The notes below the pieces were generated by a model. The model did not search any database. It was not told the origin of the DNA and was given only the letters and a program-made list of their open reading frames with translations. Of a DNA stretch of 32,228 nt, positions 7,533-17,340 are shown piece by piece. The first letter of the stretch is position 1. Every line of letters starts with the position of its first letter. This DNA is from Bacillota bacterium. GTDB taxonomy: Bacteria; Bacillota; Sulfobacillia; Sulfobacillales; Sulfobacillaceae. The stretch is from NCBI GenBank assembly GCA_021806205.1, contig JAJZXX010000135.1, positions 1 to 32,228 of the forward strand, read 5' to 3'. The position numbers were made by a program, and so were the translations under genes.

Positions 7533-10109
7533 TTAACTGGCGCTCGCCTTAACCTCTTCCTGCGTATAAACCTCAACAATGTCACCTATTTTAATATCGT
7601 TAAACCGCTCCAAACCGATTCCACATTCGTAACCACTAGCCACCTCACGCACGTCGTCCTTAAACCGCTTTAGCGATGCGATGGTTCCTTCGTAAATCAC
7701 GGTGCTATTGCGCAAGATGCGCACCTGGCCCGACCGCAAGATCTTGCCGTCAGTCACGTAGCACCCCGCCACCGCCCCGACTCTTGGTACTCGGAATACC
7801 TCGCGCACTTCGGCCCGACCCAAGAACAATTCCTGAAACTTGGGCGTTAGCATGCCCGCTAAGGCCTGCTTGACATCGTCTAATGCCTCATAGATGATCC
7901 GATATTGGCGAATATCGACCCGTTCCCGTTCCGCCAGTTGCCGGGCTTTGGATTCAATACCGACGCCAAAACCGATAATGATGGCACCCGACGCCTGGGC
8001 CAACATTACGTCTGATTCCGTCACCGATCCCACCCCGGTGTGCAATACGCGCACGCGAGCTTCTTCGTTGGAGAGTTTAGTCACCGACTGCGCCAGCGCC
8101 TCCGCCGAGCCATGAACATCCGCTTTGATCACCAAATTCAGATCGCGCATCGCCTCATCCTTTAAACGCTGATAGAACTCATCCAGCGACACGCCGCGTA
8201 GGCCCGGATCATTGGAGGCGCGGGTACGCGTTGCCCGGGCATCTGCGATGGACTTGGCTTGCCGGTCATCCTCCATAATCACAAAGTCATCGCCCGCCTC
8301 GGGCAGCTCATTAAACCCGAGAACCTCGACCGGCATTGAGGGCCCGACTTCTTTGACGCGTTCTCCGCGGTCGTTAATGAGCGCCCGGACGCGACCGTAA
8401 ACGGACCCAGACAAGAAGACATCACCGACATGCAGCGTTCCTCGATTAACCAGTACCGTCGCCACAGGTCCGCGGCCCCGGTCCAACTGAGCTTCAATAA
8501 TGGTCCCGGACGCGCTGCGATAGGGATTCGCGCGCAACTCCATCACGTCGGACTGCAAGAGGATCGCTTCCAGGAGCTGCTCCAGCCCCTCTCCGGTACG
8601 GGCCGACACCGGCACCATGATGGTGTCCCCCCCCCACTGCTCGGAAATCACCCCATGTTCAGTGAGTTCTGTCCGGACCCGGTCGGGGTTAGCGTCGGCC
8701 AAATCGATTTTATTAATCGCGACAACCAGCGGCACCTGGGCCGCTTTCGCGTGGTTAATAGCCTCGATAGTTTGCGGCATCACCCCGTCGTTCGCGGCGA
8801 CCACCAACACCGCCAGATCAGTCACTTGAGCGCCGCGAGCCCGCATGGCAGTAAACGCCTCATGGCCGGGGGTGTCCAAAAACACAATGGAACGGCCTTG
8901 CCAATCAATGACTGAGGCTCCGATGTGCTGAGTGATACCGCCTGCCTCGCTGGCTGTCACCCGGGACGATCGAATCTTATCCAACAGCGAGGTCTTACCA
9001 TGGTCAACATGACCCATGACCGTGACAACCGGGGGGCGCTCGACGAGATCCTCGGATTTGTCCTCTTCGCCTTGAATGAGTATCTCCTCGCGCTCGGCAA
9101 CCGATGCGCGTTCTTCCACTTCGGCGCCCATTTCCCCGGCGACAATCAAGGCGGTTTCTTTGTCGATTTCGTTATTAACGCCCACCATCACACCCAGCGC
9201 AATCAGCCGCTTGATTAACTCCGTCGCCTTGACCCCAAGCTGCTCGGCCATATCTTTGACCACGATCGGCCCAGAAATTATGACGCGCCGCTGAACCGGT
9301 GGCATCGGGGTTTCAGGCCGCGGCTGATGATTCTTGTGACCCTTCTTTCTCCGCCCGCCAAAATCCGAATCATCCATCCAGTTCCGATTCTTCCGGTTGT
9401 CATAACCGTTCTGGCCGCGTCGGTCCCGAGGATTGGACCGTCGGTTTTGCTCTTTTCCTGGTCTTGTAGACGTGGTGGGCGGTGGCGGCACCTGCAAAGG
9501 CCGTCCTGGCCGGTTGGGCCCTTGTGAGCGGTTAGGAGCCCCACTGGGTCGAGGCCCCACAGACCGACCGGGTCCACTAGGGCGCGGCCCCGTCTGACCA
9601 CTTGAGGAGCGCGGCCCAGCGGGGCCCTGGGTAGGCCGTCCCGATGGGTAAGGAGGGCGCCGGGTGTCAGATCGAGCCCCCTGAGGCGCTCCGCCGTTTT
9701 GGTATCGTGCTCCGGGAGCACTGGCGGTCCGACTGCCGCTGGCGGGATTCGTTCGGTTCTTAGAAGGCCGCCCACTGTCGTCCGCGGTTCGGTTTGGCAC
9801 CGGTCTTCCGTTGGTTGAGGGCGATATAGGCCTTCTATGATCGGCGCCGGTTGGAACGGTTGCCGGATGGGGTCGCGGTGCGGCTGGGCGCATCGCCGTC
9901 TTTGGATCGGATTTGGGCGGCTCGGGGGGCAACTTGCCCTCCATGATGTCGCGGACCGTCTGGACCGCCTCCGGCTCGACCGTGCTCATGTGGTTTTTGA
10001 TGTTTTCGACCTGTAGCCGATGCAACAGGTCGATCAGGCGCCGACTGTCGAGTTTCAGCTCTTTGGCTAGTTCGTATACCCGAATCTTGTCTTTCTCTTT
10101 TTCTGTCAA
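7533..10109 (-). CDS. infB: Translation initiation factor IF-2
   Basis: IF-2 is the GTPase that delivers initiator fMet-tRNA to the 30S subunit and promotes 50S joining. The true start is very likely the TTG at 10109 (858 residues): AGGAGGG lies seven bases upstream and the protein begins [20 protein letters not shown], the IF2_N domain. A long low-complexity Pro/Gly/Arg/Ser linker follows (about 75-270), then a second IF2_N-like domain ([20 protein letters not shown]). The G domain has [12 protein letters not shown] (about 365), DTPGHEAF and NKIDLAD. The fMet-tRNA-binding C-terminus ends near the tail [12 protein letters not shown]. The first ~275 coding bases overlap the upstream L7Ae reading frame. 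Confidence 0.97.
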   Translation of the reverse strand: MTEKEKDKIRVYELAKELKLDSRRLIDLLHRLQVENIKNHMSTVEPEAVQTVRDIMEGKLPPEPPKSDPKTAMRPAAPRPHPATVPTGADHRRPISPSTNGRPVPNRTADDSGRPSKNRTNPASGSRTASAPGARYQNGGAPQGARSDTRRPPYPSGRPTQGPAGPRSSSGQTGPRPSGPGRSVGPRPSGAPNRSQGPNRPGRPLQVPPPPTTSTRPGKEQNRRSNPRDRRGQNGYDNRKNRNWMDDSDFGGRRKKGHKNHQPRPETPMPPVQRRVIISGPIVVKDMAEQLGVKATELIKRLIALGVMVGVNNEIDKETALIVAGEMGAEVEERASVAEREEILIQGEEDKSEDLVERPPVVTVMGHVDHGKTSLLDKIRSSRVTASEAGGITQHIGASVIDWQGRSIVFLDTPGHEAFTAMRARGAQVTDLAVLVVAANDGVMPQTIEAINHAKAAQVPLVVAINKIDLADANPDRVRTELTEHGVISEQWGGDTIMVPVSARTGEGLEQLLEAILLQSDVMELRANPYRSASGTIIEAQLDRGRGPVATVLVNRGTLHVGDVFLSGSVYGRVRALINDRGERVKEVGPSMPVEVLGFNELPEAGDDFVIMEDDRQAKSIADARATRTRASNDPGLRGVSLDEFYQRLKDEAMRDLNLVIKADVHGSAEALAQSVTKLSNEEARVRVLHTGVGSVTESDVMLAQASGAIIIGFGVGIESKARQLAERERVDIRQYRIIYEALDDVKQALAGMLTPKFQELFLGRAEVREVFRVPRVGAVAGCYVTDGKILRSGQVRILRNSTVIYEGTIASLKRFKDDVREVASGYECGIGLERFNDIKIGDIVEVYTQEEVKASAS

Positions 10110-10428
10110 GAATAATCCCTCCTGAGCTTTTCCGCATCTCCTCGAGGATGCGCCCGCCAAACTCCTGATCTAATATCGCAAGCACCGCGTGCGGTCCCAT
10201 GCCAATGGCATGTCCTAATGCGACCTTGGTGCCCAATTGCACCAGCGGTATCCCTAAATCCTGGGTCCACAAGTGATACTTGCGGTACACAGATGCTCCG
10301 GCATCCTCTGCAATAATGACCAATACTGCTTGATGGCGCTTAATCGCCAGAGTCACTTGATTTTCTCCGGGAGCTAATTTCCCGGCCCGCCGGGACAAAC
10401 CCAACAGATTAAGCCAGGCTGAGTTCAT
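9835..10428 (-). CDS. L7Ae-family ribosomal/K-turn protein (YlxQ-like) with an unusual C-terminal extension
   Basis: The first ~97 residues are a complete L7Ae/L30e fold protein of the YlxQ type found between rnpM and infB: LNLLGLSRRAGKLAPGENQV, then VLVIIAEDAGASV, PLVQLGTKVALGHAIG and AVLAILDQEF. Such proteins are usually about 100 residues and bind kink-turn RNA. Here the frame stays open to 197 residues and runs 275 bases into infB in another frame. This gives a basic Arg/Gly/Pro/Gln-rich tail. Either the tail is real, making a dual-coding region, or it is a chance opening opposite the low-complexity IF-2 linker. The ATG overlaps the rnpM stop (ATGA). Confidence 0.85.
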   Translation of the reverse strand: MNSAWLNLLGLSRRAGKLAPGENQVTLAIKRHQAVLVIIAEDAGASVYRKYHLWTQDLGIPLVQLGTKVALGHAIGMGPHAVLAILDQEFGGRILEEMRKSSGGIILDRKRERQDSGIRTSQRAETRQSAPDRPVASATGRKHQKPHEHGRAGGGPDGPRHHGGQVAPRAAQIRSKDGDAPSRTATPSGNRSNRRRS

Positions 10429-10694
10429 GATTGTACACCCGGAACCCGGCGCAATTCTTCAATCAGGTCGTCGGTCAGGGGCCGCTCTAAGGCGCGTTCT
10501 AAGGTGTGTGCCTGCAACGCGCGATTTACACAATCTAAGCTGGGACAAAGATACGCGCCTCGCCCCGACACTTTACCGCGTCGGTCGACCACTAAGCTAC
10601 CCTCCACCGTTCTCACCACCCTGACCAGTTCGCGTTTCGGGCGGTTCGTCCGGCAAGCCACACAGGTTCGCATGGGTATCTTTTTTATGCTCAT
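10425..10694 (-). CDS. rnpM: RNase P modulator RnpM (YlxR, DUF448)
   Basis: This is the small protein encoded between nusA and the L7Ae gene in Firmicutes, reported to bind the RNase P RNA and modulate its activity. At 89 residues it has MRTCVACRTNRPKREL (Cys11, Cys14) and later RGAYLCPSLDC (Cys50, Cys55), the family's zinc-ribbon-like pattern, plus the VDRRGKVSGRGAYLC block. The ATG overlaps the nusA stop and has GGGGGG upstream. Both ends overlap neighbours by four bases, indicating coupled translation. Confidence 0.93.
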   Translation of the reverse strand: MSIKKIPMRTCVACRTNRPKRELVRVVRTVEGSLVVDRRGKVSGRGAYLCPSLDCVNRALQAHTLERALERPLTDDLIEELRRVPGVQS

Positions 10695-11767
10695 CCCCAG
10701 AACCCCCCGTGATCCACTTGCGACTCCGCTTTAAGATCGACCCGCCACCCGGTAAGCTTCGCGGCTAGACGCGCGTTTTGTCCCTCTTTGCCGATGCCTA
10801 GAGAAAGCTGGTTGTCCGGGACAATAGCTCGGGCCGAGCGGGTGTCGTGGTCAATGTCCACCTCCCTAACGTGCGCGGGAGATAACGCGTTAGCGACGAA
10901 CACCGCTGGATCGGGATCCCACGCCACGATGTCTAACTTTTCTCCTCGAAGTTCGTTCACGATGGCTTGAACGCGCTGCCCCTTCGCTCCCACGCAAGCA
11001 CCCACAGGATCAACATTCTCATCCTCGGCAAAAACGGCAATCTTGGTCCGTGCCCCGGGTTCCCTGGCTAAACCGCGAATTTCTACCACACCATCGTGAA
11101 TCTCAGGGACCTCCAGCTCAAAAAGCCTGCGAATGAGGCCAGGATGACTGCGCGACAAATATACTTGCGGTCCTTTGGGAGTCTTTCTGACCTCCACGAC
11201 ATACAGTTTGACGCGCTCGTTGGACCTCAAGACTTCGCCAGGCACCTGCTCGCTCGGCATTAAAATAGCCTCCGTACGCCCCAGATCGACAAAAACTAGT
11301 CCTCGCTCGGCGCGCTGCACCATTCCGGTCACAATGTCGCCTTCGCGGCCCGAGTACTCATCATAAATCATCCCGCGCTCGGCCTCGCGAATGCGCTGCA
11401 CAATCACTTGCTTGGCGGTTTGGGCTGCAATGCGTCCAAAGTTCTTGGGGGTAATTTCAAATTCCACAATATCACCGACGCCTGCACCCGGGCTGACGGC
11501 TTGGGCTTCATCCAAACTCACTTCCATGCGATGGTCTTCAACCTGATCGACCACAGTTTTTTGGGCGTACACCAAGGTCGCCCCAGTCGCGCGGTCTAGA
11601 TGCACGCGCACATTTTGTGCCGATCCGAAATTACGGCGATAGGCCGATATCAGTGCGGACTCAATCGCCTCAAAGAGCACCTCTTTATCGACGCCCTTCT
11701 CCCGTTCTAAATCACTCAATGCATCCATCAACTGGGCTTTCTCGTCCCGTTGGTCTTTCGTCTTCAT
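10691..11767 (-). CDS. nusA: Transcription termination/antitermination factor NusA
   Basis: NusA binds RNA polymerase and nascent RNA, modulating pausing, termination and rRNA antitermination. The ATG at 11767 (MKTKDQRDEK, 358 residues) has AAGGGGG upstream and matches the Firmicute length; a longer frame upstream reaches into the promoter leader and is not preferred. The N-terminal polymerase-binding domain (DKEVLFEAIESALISAYRRNFG) is followed by S1 (GDIVTGMVQRAERGLVFVDLG), KH1 (ARTKIAVFAEDENVDPVGACVGAKGQRVQAI) and KH2 (QLSLGIGKEGQNARLAAKLTGWRVDL). The acidic C-terminal repeats of E. coli NusA are absent, as usual in this group. No rimP precedes it; it has its own promoter and leader. Confidence 0.96.
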   Translation of the reverse strand: MKTKDQRDEKAQLMDALSDLEREKGVDKEVLFEAIESALISAYRRNFGSAQNVRVHLDRATGATLVYAQKTVVDQVEDHRMEVSLDEAQAVSPGAGVGDIVEFEITPKNFGRIAAQTAKQVIVQRIREAERGMIYDEYSGREGDIVTGMVQRAERGLVFVDLGRTEAILMPSEQVPGEVLRSNERVKLYVVEVRKTPKGPQVYLSRSHPGLIRRLFELEVPEIHDGVVEIRGLAREPGARTKIAVFAEDENVDPVGACVGAKGQRVQAIVNELRGEKLDIVAWDPDPAVFVANALSPAHVREVDIDHDTRSARAIVPDNQLSLGIGKEGQNARLAAKLTGWRVDLKAESQVDHGGFWG

Positions 11768-11809
11768 CTGTGGAATCCCCCTTAAACCGTGGTCAGCCCT
11801 TGTCAAGCG

Positions 11810-11837
11810 AAAAGAGTGGGCTCTTATCTCCCCACTC
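11810..11837 (-). terminator. Terminator-like hairpin in the nusA leader (candidate attenuator)
   Basis: On the minus strand GAGTGGG (11837-11831), a 10-base loop and CCCACTC (11820-11814) form a 7-bp stem followed by TTTT. It lies downstream of the promoter at 11891-11919 and about 45 bases before the nusA ATG, so it sits in the 5' leader, where it could act as an attenuator. NusA promotes termination at such hairpins, so autoregulation is a reasonable inference. Confidence 0.55.
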
Positions 11838-11890
11838 CAAGCAACCGACTCAACCATGCCAGGCTACGTTGCGGTCTGGTTTCTACGGTT

Positions 11891-11919
11891 ATGATAGCAC
11901 AAACCCTAGCAGCCCACAA
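11891..11919 (-). promoter_or_regulatory. Promoter upstream of nusA (extended -10)
   Basis: TTGTGG (11914-11919), a 17-base spacer and TATCAT (11891-11896), with TGC immediately before the -10. It lies in the 193-base gap between the MFS stop and the nusA start and would give a leader of about 115 bases carrying the hairpin at 11810-11837. Confidence 0.55.
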
Positions 11920-11960
11920 CGGGTTTAGATCGCTCCACGGCAACGCAAGCCATTGTCCTT

Positions 11961-13181
11961 TTACGATTCCTGCAGAGGAGTAGGCGTATCCGATCCCCTA
12001 TTGCTTCTCCAGGGTTTCCACACCAGTGCGATTCCCAGGGTTGTGGCTCCTAGCACGGCCGCCCCCAGAATGAAAGGATGACTGGCGCGCTCCACCAAGA
12101 GCGGGCCACTGGCTAGCGCCAGGATGGCAGCCCCGAGGGTGCCGCTGGCTTGAAACCAGCCTTGCACCATGCCCGTGTAACCGTCCGGTATCCCGTGCAT
12201 GACCGCCGCGGAGAGTGCTGGCCCGGTCAAACTCATGGCGGCCGCCTCGACTACCGTCACGGCGATGGAAAACCCCATCGAGTGTGATACCACGTAAAGG
12301 ATTAATGTTGCGGTTTGCAGCAACATCCCCCCGAGAATAATTCGGTGTCGCTCTGAGCGGTAGTCCGCCAAGCGACCCCCTAACACATTGAAAATGAGAA
12401 GCGGAAGGCCAAACAGTGTAAAAGACAGGCCGATAATCCATTTTCCCGCGCCTAAGGATTGCATGTAAAGGCTCCAGGACGTGTCATACAGTCCCGCGAG
12501 TCCCATCCACGCCCCCATGACAACAAAGTATGGCCAAAGCCGAGTCATCAAGGGCTTAAATGCGGGTTTCGGTGCTACGGGGCGAGGTTGCCCCCGCCAA
12601 AGCCGTGGCAATGTGATCAGCGCGACGCTGGCAGCGACTAAATTCAGGCCAGCGCCGGCCACAAAAGGGGCACCCAGTCCAAACCCAGCCGCTGCCATCC
12701 CACCGATCAGGGGGCCCACAACAAATCCTGCACTGCTCGAAGCCGCTATGAGCCCATAGGCCCTACCGCGCAGTGACTCGTGGATGAGGTCAGCGACTAA
12801 GGCCTGGGCCGCTGGAATGACCGCTGCGCTACCTAAGCCCTGAACAACTCGCATGACGATATAAAACCAAGGCCGCATATGGAGCAAAAACCCCGCCGTG
12901 CCCACAGCCTCGATGAGGCACCCCGGCACGATCAGCCATTTTTTGCCCCATCGGTCCGCCAAAGATCCCAGCCCCGTCTGACCCACAAACGACACGGCCG
13001 CGTAACTAGCCGCCAGGGTACCCATATCCGCCAGCGGAAATCCGCGGTCGCGGACAAACTGCGGCAAAAGCGGCAGAATCGCTCCAAACCCGGTTTGTAC
13101 AATGAAGCTTGCGACGAGCGCTCCCCAAAAGGCTACCGGGTAAGAGGCCGTGGTCCATTTCGTGGCTCGCTTCAGGATCAA
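11961..13181 (-). CDS. MFS-family transporter, probable drug/metabolite exporter
   Basis: This 406-residue integral membrane protein has about 12 hydrophobic segments. Major facilitator motif A is visible between helices 2 and 3 (GSLADRWGKKWL), a motif B/C-like region follows (VMRVVQGLGSAAVIPAAQALVADL, then GFVVGPLIGGMAAAGFG), and a second motif A-like loop in the second half reads GGRLADYRSERHR. This resembles drug-efflux MFS proteins, but the substrate is unknown. The TTG start overlaps the polC stop codon (TTGA), with only a weak binding site. An exporter between polC and nusA is not part of the usual order, and its coupling to polC suggests co-transcription. It probably entered this lineage's operon by insertion or replacement. 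Confidence 0.88.
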   Translation of the reverse strand: MILKRATKWTTASYPVAFWGALVASFIVQTGFGAILPLLPQFVRDRGFPLADMGTLAASYAAVSFVGQTGLGSLADRWGKKWLIVPGCLIEAVGTAGFLLHMRPWFYIVMRVVQGLGSAAVIPAAQALVADLIHESLRGRAYGLIAASSSAGFVVGPLIGGMAAAGFGLGAPFVAGAGLNLVAASVALITLPRLWRGQPRPVAPKPAFKPLMTRLWPYFVVMGAWMGLAGLYDTSWSLYMQSLGAGKWIIGLSFTLFGLPLLIFNVLGGRLADYRSERHRIILGGMLLQTATLILYVVSHSMGFSIAVTVVEAAAMSLTGPALSAAVMHGIPDGYTGMVQGWFQASGTLGAAILALASGPLLVERASHPFILGAAVLGATTLGIALVWKPWRSNRGSDTPTPLQES

Positions 13182-16100
13182 AAGAATCCCAGCTGGCTGG
13201 TTTCACCTAACCCGCTCAAGGCTCCGTGCTCCCGCAAGAGTTCGATAATGCTTTTAGACAGGCGGGCCCGCTGCCTTAAGTCATCGATCGATAAAAAGGA
13301 CGTGGCTTGGCGTGCCTCGATAATGTGTTGAGCCGCCTGAACGCCCAACCCCGGCAACGCCGCAAACGGAATGATCAGCGATTGGTCATCGACCAAAAAC
13401 TGGGTGGCATGGGAGCGCGAAAGATCAATCGGCACGAATCGAAAACCTCGCTGCAGCATCTCCCGGGCTACCTCCAACACCGTCACCAGGGTTTTTTCTT
13501 TAGGCGAGGCCTCCTGGCCCTTATCTTCGATGGCGGCCAGCGCGTGATTGACTTTTTTTAGCCCGCCGACCACGGTCTTGGCATCAAAGTCCCCGGCCCG
13601 CACCGAAAAGTACGTCGCATAATAAGCCAGGGGATAATGCACTTTGAACCACGCAATTCGCCACCCCATCATGACATACGCGGCGGCATGGGCTTTGGGA
13701 AAAAGGTAGCTAATATGTCGGCACGACTCCAGGTACCACTCAGGTACACCGTGCTGGCGCATGGTCCTTTCCATGTCGGCGTCCAAACCTTTGCCCTTTC
13801 GAACCGCCTCGGAGATGGTAAAGGTGGTCTTGGGCGGAATGCCTTTGGTCAAGAGGTAGGTCATAATGTCATCGCGCGTAGCAATCACTTCAGAAAGCGT
13901 AGCGGTGCCACGCCGAATCAAGTCCTGCGCATTGTTGGTCCAGACCTCGGTGCCGTGCGACAGGCCAGAAATCCGCACCAAGTCGGCAAAGCTGGCGGGT
14001 CGCGTATCGACCAGCATCTGGCGAACAAAGCGCGTGCCAAACTCGGGAATACCGAGGCTGCCCACCGACGTGCCCACGTCCTCCGGTTTTAACCCCAGCC
14101 CCGATACACCACTAAAAAGGCTCATGGTCTTGGCGTCTTGAAATGGCACCGCTTGCGCGGATACCCCGGTTAAGTCTTCAAGCATGCGGATGGCGGTCGG
14201 ATCATCATGACCGAGCAGGTCGAGTTTTAACAGGCGCCCCTCAATGGAATGGTAATCAAAGTGGGTGGTTATCACATCCGAACTGCGATCGTCAGCCGGA
14301 TGCTGAACGGGACAGAAATGGTGAATATCCTCATCTTCGGGAACTACCATGAGACCCCCCGGGTGTTGCCCGGTCGTGCGCTTGACCCCGGTTAAAGCCG
14401 ACGCCAGCCAATCGATTTCGGCCGGGGTGGGGTCTTTACCGGTCTCGCGCGCCCAAGCCTTCACCAATCCAAAAGCGGTTTTATTGGCCACGGTCGCTAT
14501 CGTTCCCGCCCGGAATACATGTCCCGCCCCAAACAACACCTCCGTATAGCGATGGATCTCGGATTGATATTCACCGGAAAAGTTCAGATCAATATCGGGG
14601 ACTTTGTCCCCTTCAAATCCTAGGAAGGTCTCGAACGGGATATCCTGGCCGTCGCCGATCAACTCTGTTTGGCAGTCAGGGCAAGCTTTTTTCTTCAAGT
14701 CGAATCCTGAGCCAACGCCGGGGTCATGAATGAATTCCGTATATCGGCACGCGGGGCAGCGATAGTGCGGTGGCAAGGGGTTCACCTCGGTAATCTTGAG
14801 AAGGGTCGCCACTAAAGACGATCCCACCGACCCCCGTGATCCGACCAGGTACCCGTCGTCTAAAGACTTTTGCACGAGGCGATGGGCCGTGTAATAGATG
14901 CTGGAAAAGCCGTTGGACACAATAGACTCTACTTCCCGGTCCAATCGGGCCTGCACCAAGGCGGGGAGTTCCTCACCGTAGAGCTCGCGCGCCTTTTGAT
15001 ACGGTACATTTGAGACTACCGACTCCGCTTCGGATAGCTTAGGCGAAAATAGCCCCGTCGGTACCGGCTCAACATCCTCAAGACTATTGACGATAGCCTC
15101 CGGGGCGTCATAAATCACCCACTGCTGGTCTTTTGGTTCGAAAAAGGCAAGTTCTTCGGCCATCTCGTCGCCAGTGCGCAAATGCAACAAATCCTGGCGT
15201 TGATGCAGTTCGCCTTTGGCGGTGGCCGCTACAATATCGCGATAGATTTTGTGGTGCGAACGCAAGTAGTGGGCATCGGACACCGCTACCACCCACTTGT
15301 TGGCTCTTCTACCCCAACTCACCAGGTCGCTTAAATAGCTTTGCACCGCATGTTCCCCATCGAGGTATGCTTCAGCGGCCAGACTCGTGGCCGCTTTAGG
15401 CGGTACGACTTCCCAGTAGTCATAAAACGACGCGAGTTTTTGGAGCTCGTCCTCGGACGCCTCTCGAAATAGCGCATCGGCAATCTCGCCCCCGTGAAAA
15501 GCCGACCCGACTAGCCAATGCTGGCGCCCGTCCTCAATTAAACGGCGCGGCACACGAGGCACTCGATGAAAATAGGATAAGTGCGATTCGGACACGAGCC
15601 GATAGAAGTGATCTAGTCCTGATTGACTCTTGACCAAGAGCATAACCGGCACGGGACGGTTTACCGTGTGGGGGATGGGTAGGGGGCTCGCGCCCGTCCA
15701 CTCCGGGTATTGTGCTTTTACATCCCTCATCAGGCGAATTGCCAAAAGCCCCGTGGCTTCGGCGTCGGCTAATGCACGGTGGTGTTGCGGCAAGGGGATT
15801 TTGTAATACTGGGTGAGACTGGCGAGCCCGAATCCTTTCGACCCCGTCACGATCGCTCGTGCCAGTGAAAGCGTATCAAGGACCAAAGGGTCAAAGGGGG
15901 TGCCCGGATTTAAGCGCCGCCAAGCCTGACGAAAAAACCCGACATCAAACCGCGCATTGTGGGCCACAATGACACACTGGTCGGAAAACTGAAAGAAGTT
16001 TTGCCATAAGTGTGGCTCCTCAATACCTTGGGCCAGTTCCTCTTTGGTAATCCCGGTAATCGTCAGGGACTCTTCAGATACGCCTCGGGTGGGGCGGACG

Positions 16101-17317
16101 ATTCGGTGAAAGCTCTCGATGACCTCGCCACCGAGTATTTTAACGGCCCCCAGCTCGATGACCTGATGGCTCCTCGGACTGAGGCCAGTTGTCTCGACAT
16201 CGACGACCACCCAGGGCCGCTCTTGCCACCGGCTATCGAAGGGACCCGAGAGAGGATTCACTTCCGTATCGACCATATAGGCTTCCAGGCCATAGACCGC
16301 TTTAACACCCGTGGACCGAGCCCAGGTCTCGGATTCGGGATAGGCTTGCACCACCCCATGATCCGTGATAGCGACGGCAGTCAGTGATGCGGCCTTGGCG
16401 CCCATAAATAGATCTTTGGGGGATATTAAGCCGTCCATGGCGCTCATCTTGGTGTGCGCATGCAGTTCAATGCGCTGTGAGGTACTCGCCGGCAAAAGCG
16501 GTACGGGGCTCGTCGCGTTGCCGTTTTTTACGCGCAATACCCGCTCTTCCGTGTATTTGTCTGTCTCCAAAACTCCGTCTGCTACGACCCACGTGCCTTC
16601 CGGCCAGGTATCATCCGGCAATTTGAGACTACCCCGCCGTTCGCTAAGTTTTAAACGCAAGGCCTGGGTTTCGTCCGTAATGGTCCAGGTCCAGTGACGC
16701 GCCCCATCTCGACCATCCCTGATCTCCCGCGAAAATACCCGGCCATACACCACGGTGGGTCCCGACGGGGGCAGTTCTGATAACGGTACGGCTTGAGTCA
16801 TATCAGGCGCACGACCAATCCGACCGCTGCTCGCGGCACTGGACTCCAGGGGCACCGCGACCGGCCCGTCGGGTTTCGGAGGGGTTGCCGCCTGCACACT
16901 CGCCGTAATCTCACGTTCGGCCAATGAACAGACGAGCTTTTTGAGCTTAGCCGTTCCTCCCCAGTTCGTAAAGAGACTCTCGGCCACACCATTAGGAAAG
17001 GTGATGTGGATATTTTTCCCGTTGTCAATAATACTCCCCGCTTCCATCATGAACGCTAGAGCTGGCTGCGAGTCGCGTAGTGTATCCAAAATGATTTGGT
17101 CATAGTGCGCGTCTGCAGGCGAAAACCACACGGGCATGCCGAACAGAACGGACAATGTTTCCCCCAATTGGGCTAATTTTGCCAACCCATCCTCTGGCAT
17201 GGGGCCATCATACGCCATGCTAATACCTTCCGGGTTCTTTCGGACGCACACAATGTTGAGCGGGGCCTCATTCCAACCCTGTTCCCGCTGCCATTCGTTA
17301 AACCGACCCTCACTCAT
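13178..17317 (-). CDS. polC: DNA polymerase III alpha subunit, PolC type
   Basis: PolC is the replicative polymerase of low-GC Gram-positive bacteria with a built-in proofreading exonuclease. From the ATG at 17317 (AGAGGTG nine bases upstream) it has 1379 residues. In order: an N-terminal region, an OB fold (about 190-265), a PHP domain (ELHAHTKMSAMDG near 282), an inserted DEDD exonuclease (VVVDVETTGLSPRSH near 370, then HNARFDVGFF), and the rest of PHP. A zinc site (CPACRY and CPDC near 855-880), the catalytic PDIDLNFSGEYQ near 907 and a helix-hairpin-helix C-terminus follow. An upstream in-frame extension of 19 codons lacks a better start. Its stop overlaps the MFS start. Confidence 0.97.
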   Translation of the reverse strand: MSEGRFNEWQREQGWNEAPLNIVCVRKNPEGISMAYDGPMPEDGLAKLAQLGETLSVLFGMPVWFSPADAHYDQIILDTLRDSQPALAFMMEAGSIIDNGKNIHITFPNGVAESLFTNWGGTAKLKKLVCSLAEREITASVQAATPPKPDGPVAVPLESSAASSGRIGRAPDMTQAVPLSELPPSGPTVVYGRVFSREIRDGRDGARHWTWTITDETQALRLKLSERRGSLKLPDDTWPEGTWVVADGVLETDKYTEERVLRVKNGNATSPVPLLPASTSQRIELHAHTKMSAMDGLISPKDLFMGAKAASLTAVAITDHGVVQAYPESETWARSTGVKAVYGLEAYMVDTEVNPLSGPFDSRWQERPWVVVDVETTGLSPRSHQVIELGAVKILGGEVIESFHRIVRPTRGVSEESLTITGITKEELAQGIEEPHLWQNFFQFSDQCVIVAHNARFDVGFFRQAWRRLNPGTPFDPLVLDTLSLARAIVTGSKGFGLASLTQYYKIPLPQHHRALADAEATGLLAIRLMRDVKAQYPEWTGASPLPIPHTVNRPVPVMLLVKSQSGLDHFYRLVSESHLSYFHRVPRVPRRLIEDGRQHWLVGSAFHGGEIADALFREASEDELQKLASFYDYWEVVPPKAATSLAAEAYLDGEHAVQSYLSDLVSWGRRANKWVVAVSDAHYLRSHHKIYRDIVAATAKGELHQRQDLLHLRTGDEMAEELAFFEPKDQQWVIYDAPEAIVNSLEDVEPVPTGLFSPKLSEAESVVSNVPYQKARELYGEELPALVQARLDREVESIVSNGFSSIYYTAHRLVQKSLDDGYLVGSRGSVGSSLVATLLKITEVNPLPPHYRCPACRYTEFIHDPGVGSGFDLKKKACPDCQTELIGDGQDIPFETFLGFEGDKVPDIDLNFSGEYQSEIHRYTEVLFGAGHVFRAGTIATVANKTAFGLVKAWARETGKDPTPAEIDWLASALTGVKRTTGQHPGGLMVVPEDEDIHHFCPVQHPADDRSSDVITTHFDYHSIEGRLLKLDLLGHDDPTAIRMLEDLTGVSAQAVPFQDAKTMSLFSGVSGLGLKPEDVGTSVGSLGIPEFGTRFVRQMLVDTRPASFADLVRISGLSHGTEVWTNNAQDLIRRGTATLSEVIATRDDIMTYLLTKGIPPKTTFTISEAVRKGKGLDADMERTMRQHGVPEWYLESCRHISYLFPKAHAAAYVMMGWRIAWFKVHYPLAYYATYFSVRAGDFDAKTVVGGLKKVNHALAAIEDKGQEASPKEKTLVTVLEVAREMLQRGFRFVPIDLSRSHATQFLVDDQSLIIPFAALPGLGVQAAQHIIEARQATSFLSIDDLRQRARLSKSIIELLREHGALSGLGETSQLGFF

Positions 17318-17340
17318 ATGTAAAAACACCTCTATGATTG

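Noticed and set aside
8430-8915. 161-codon plus-strand frame inside infB
   Set aside because: It is antisense to the conserved IF-2 G domain, an expected shadow in GC-rich coding DNA.
10110-10160. Longer infB start (17 extra residues)
   Set aside because: The AGGAGGG site and the conserved IF2_N beginning point to the TTG at 10109.
11768-11857. Longer nusA start (30 extra residues)
   Set aside because: It would place coding sequence over the leader hairpin; the ATG at 11767 has a good binding site and matches family starts.
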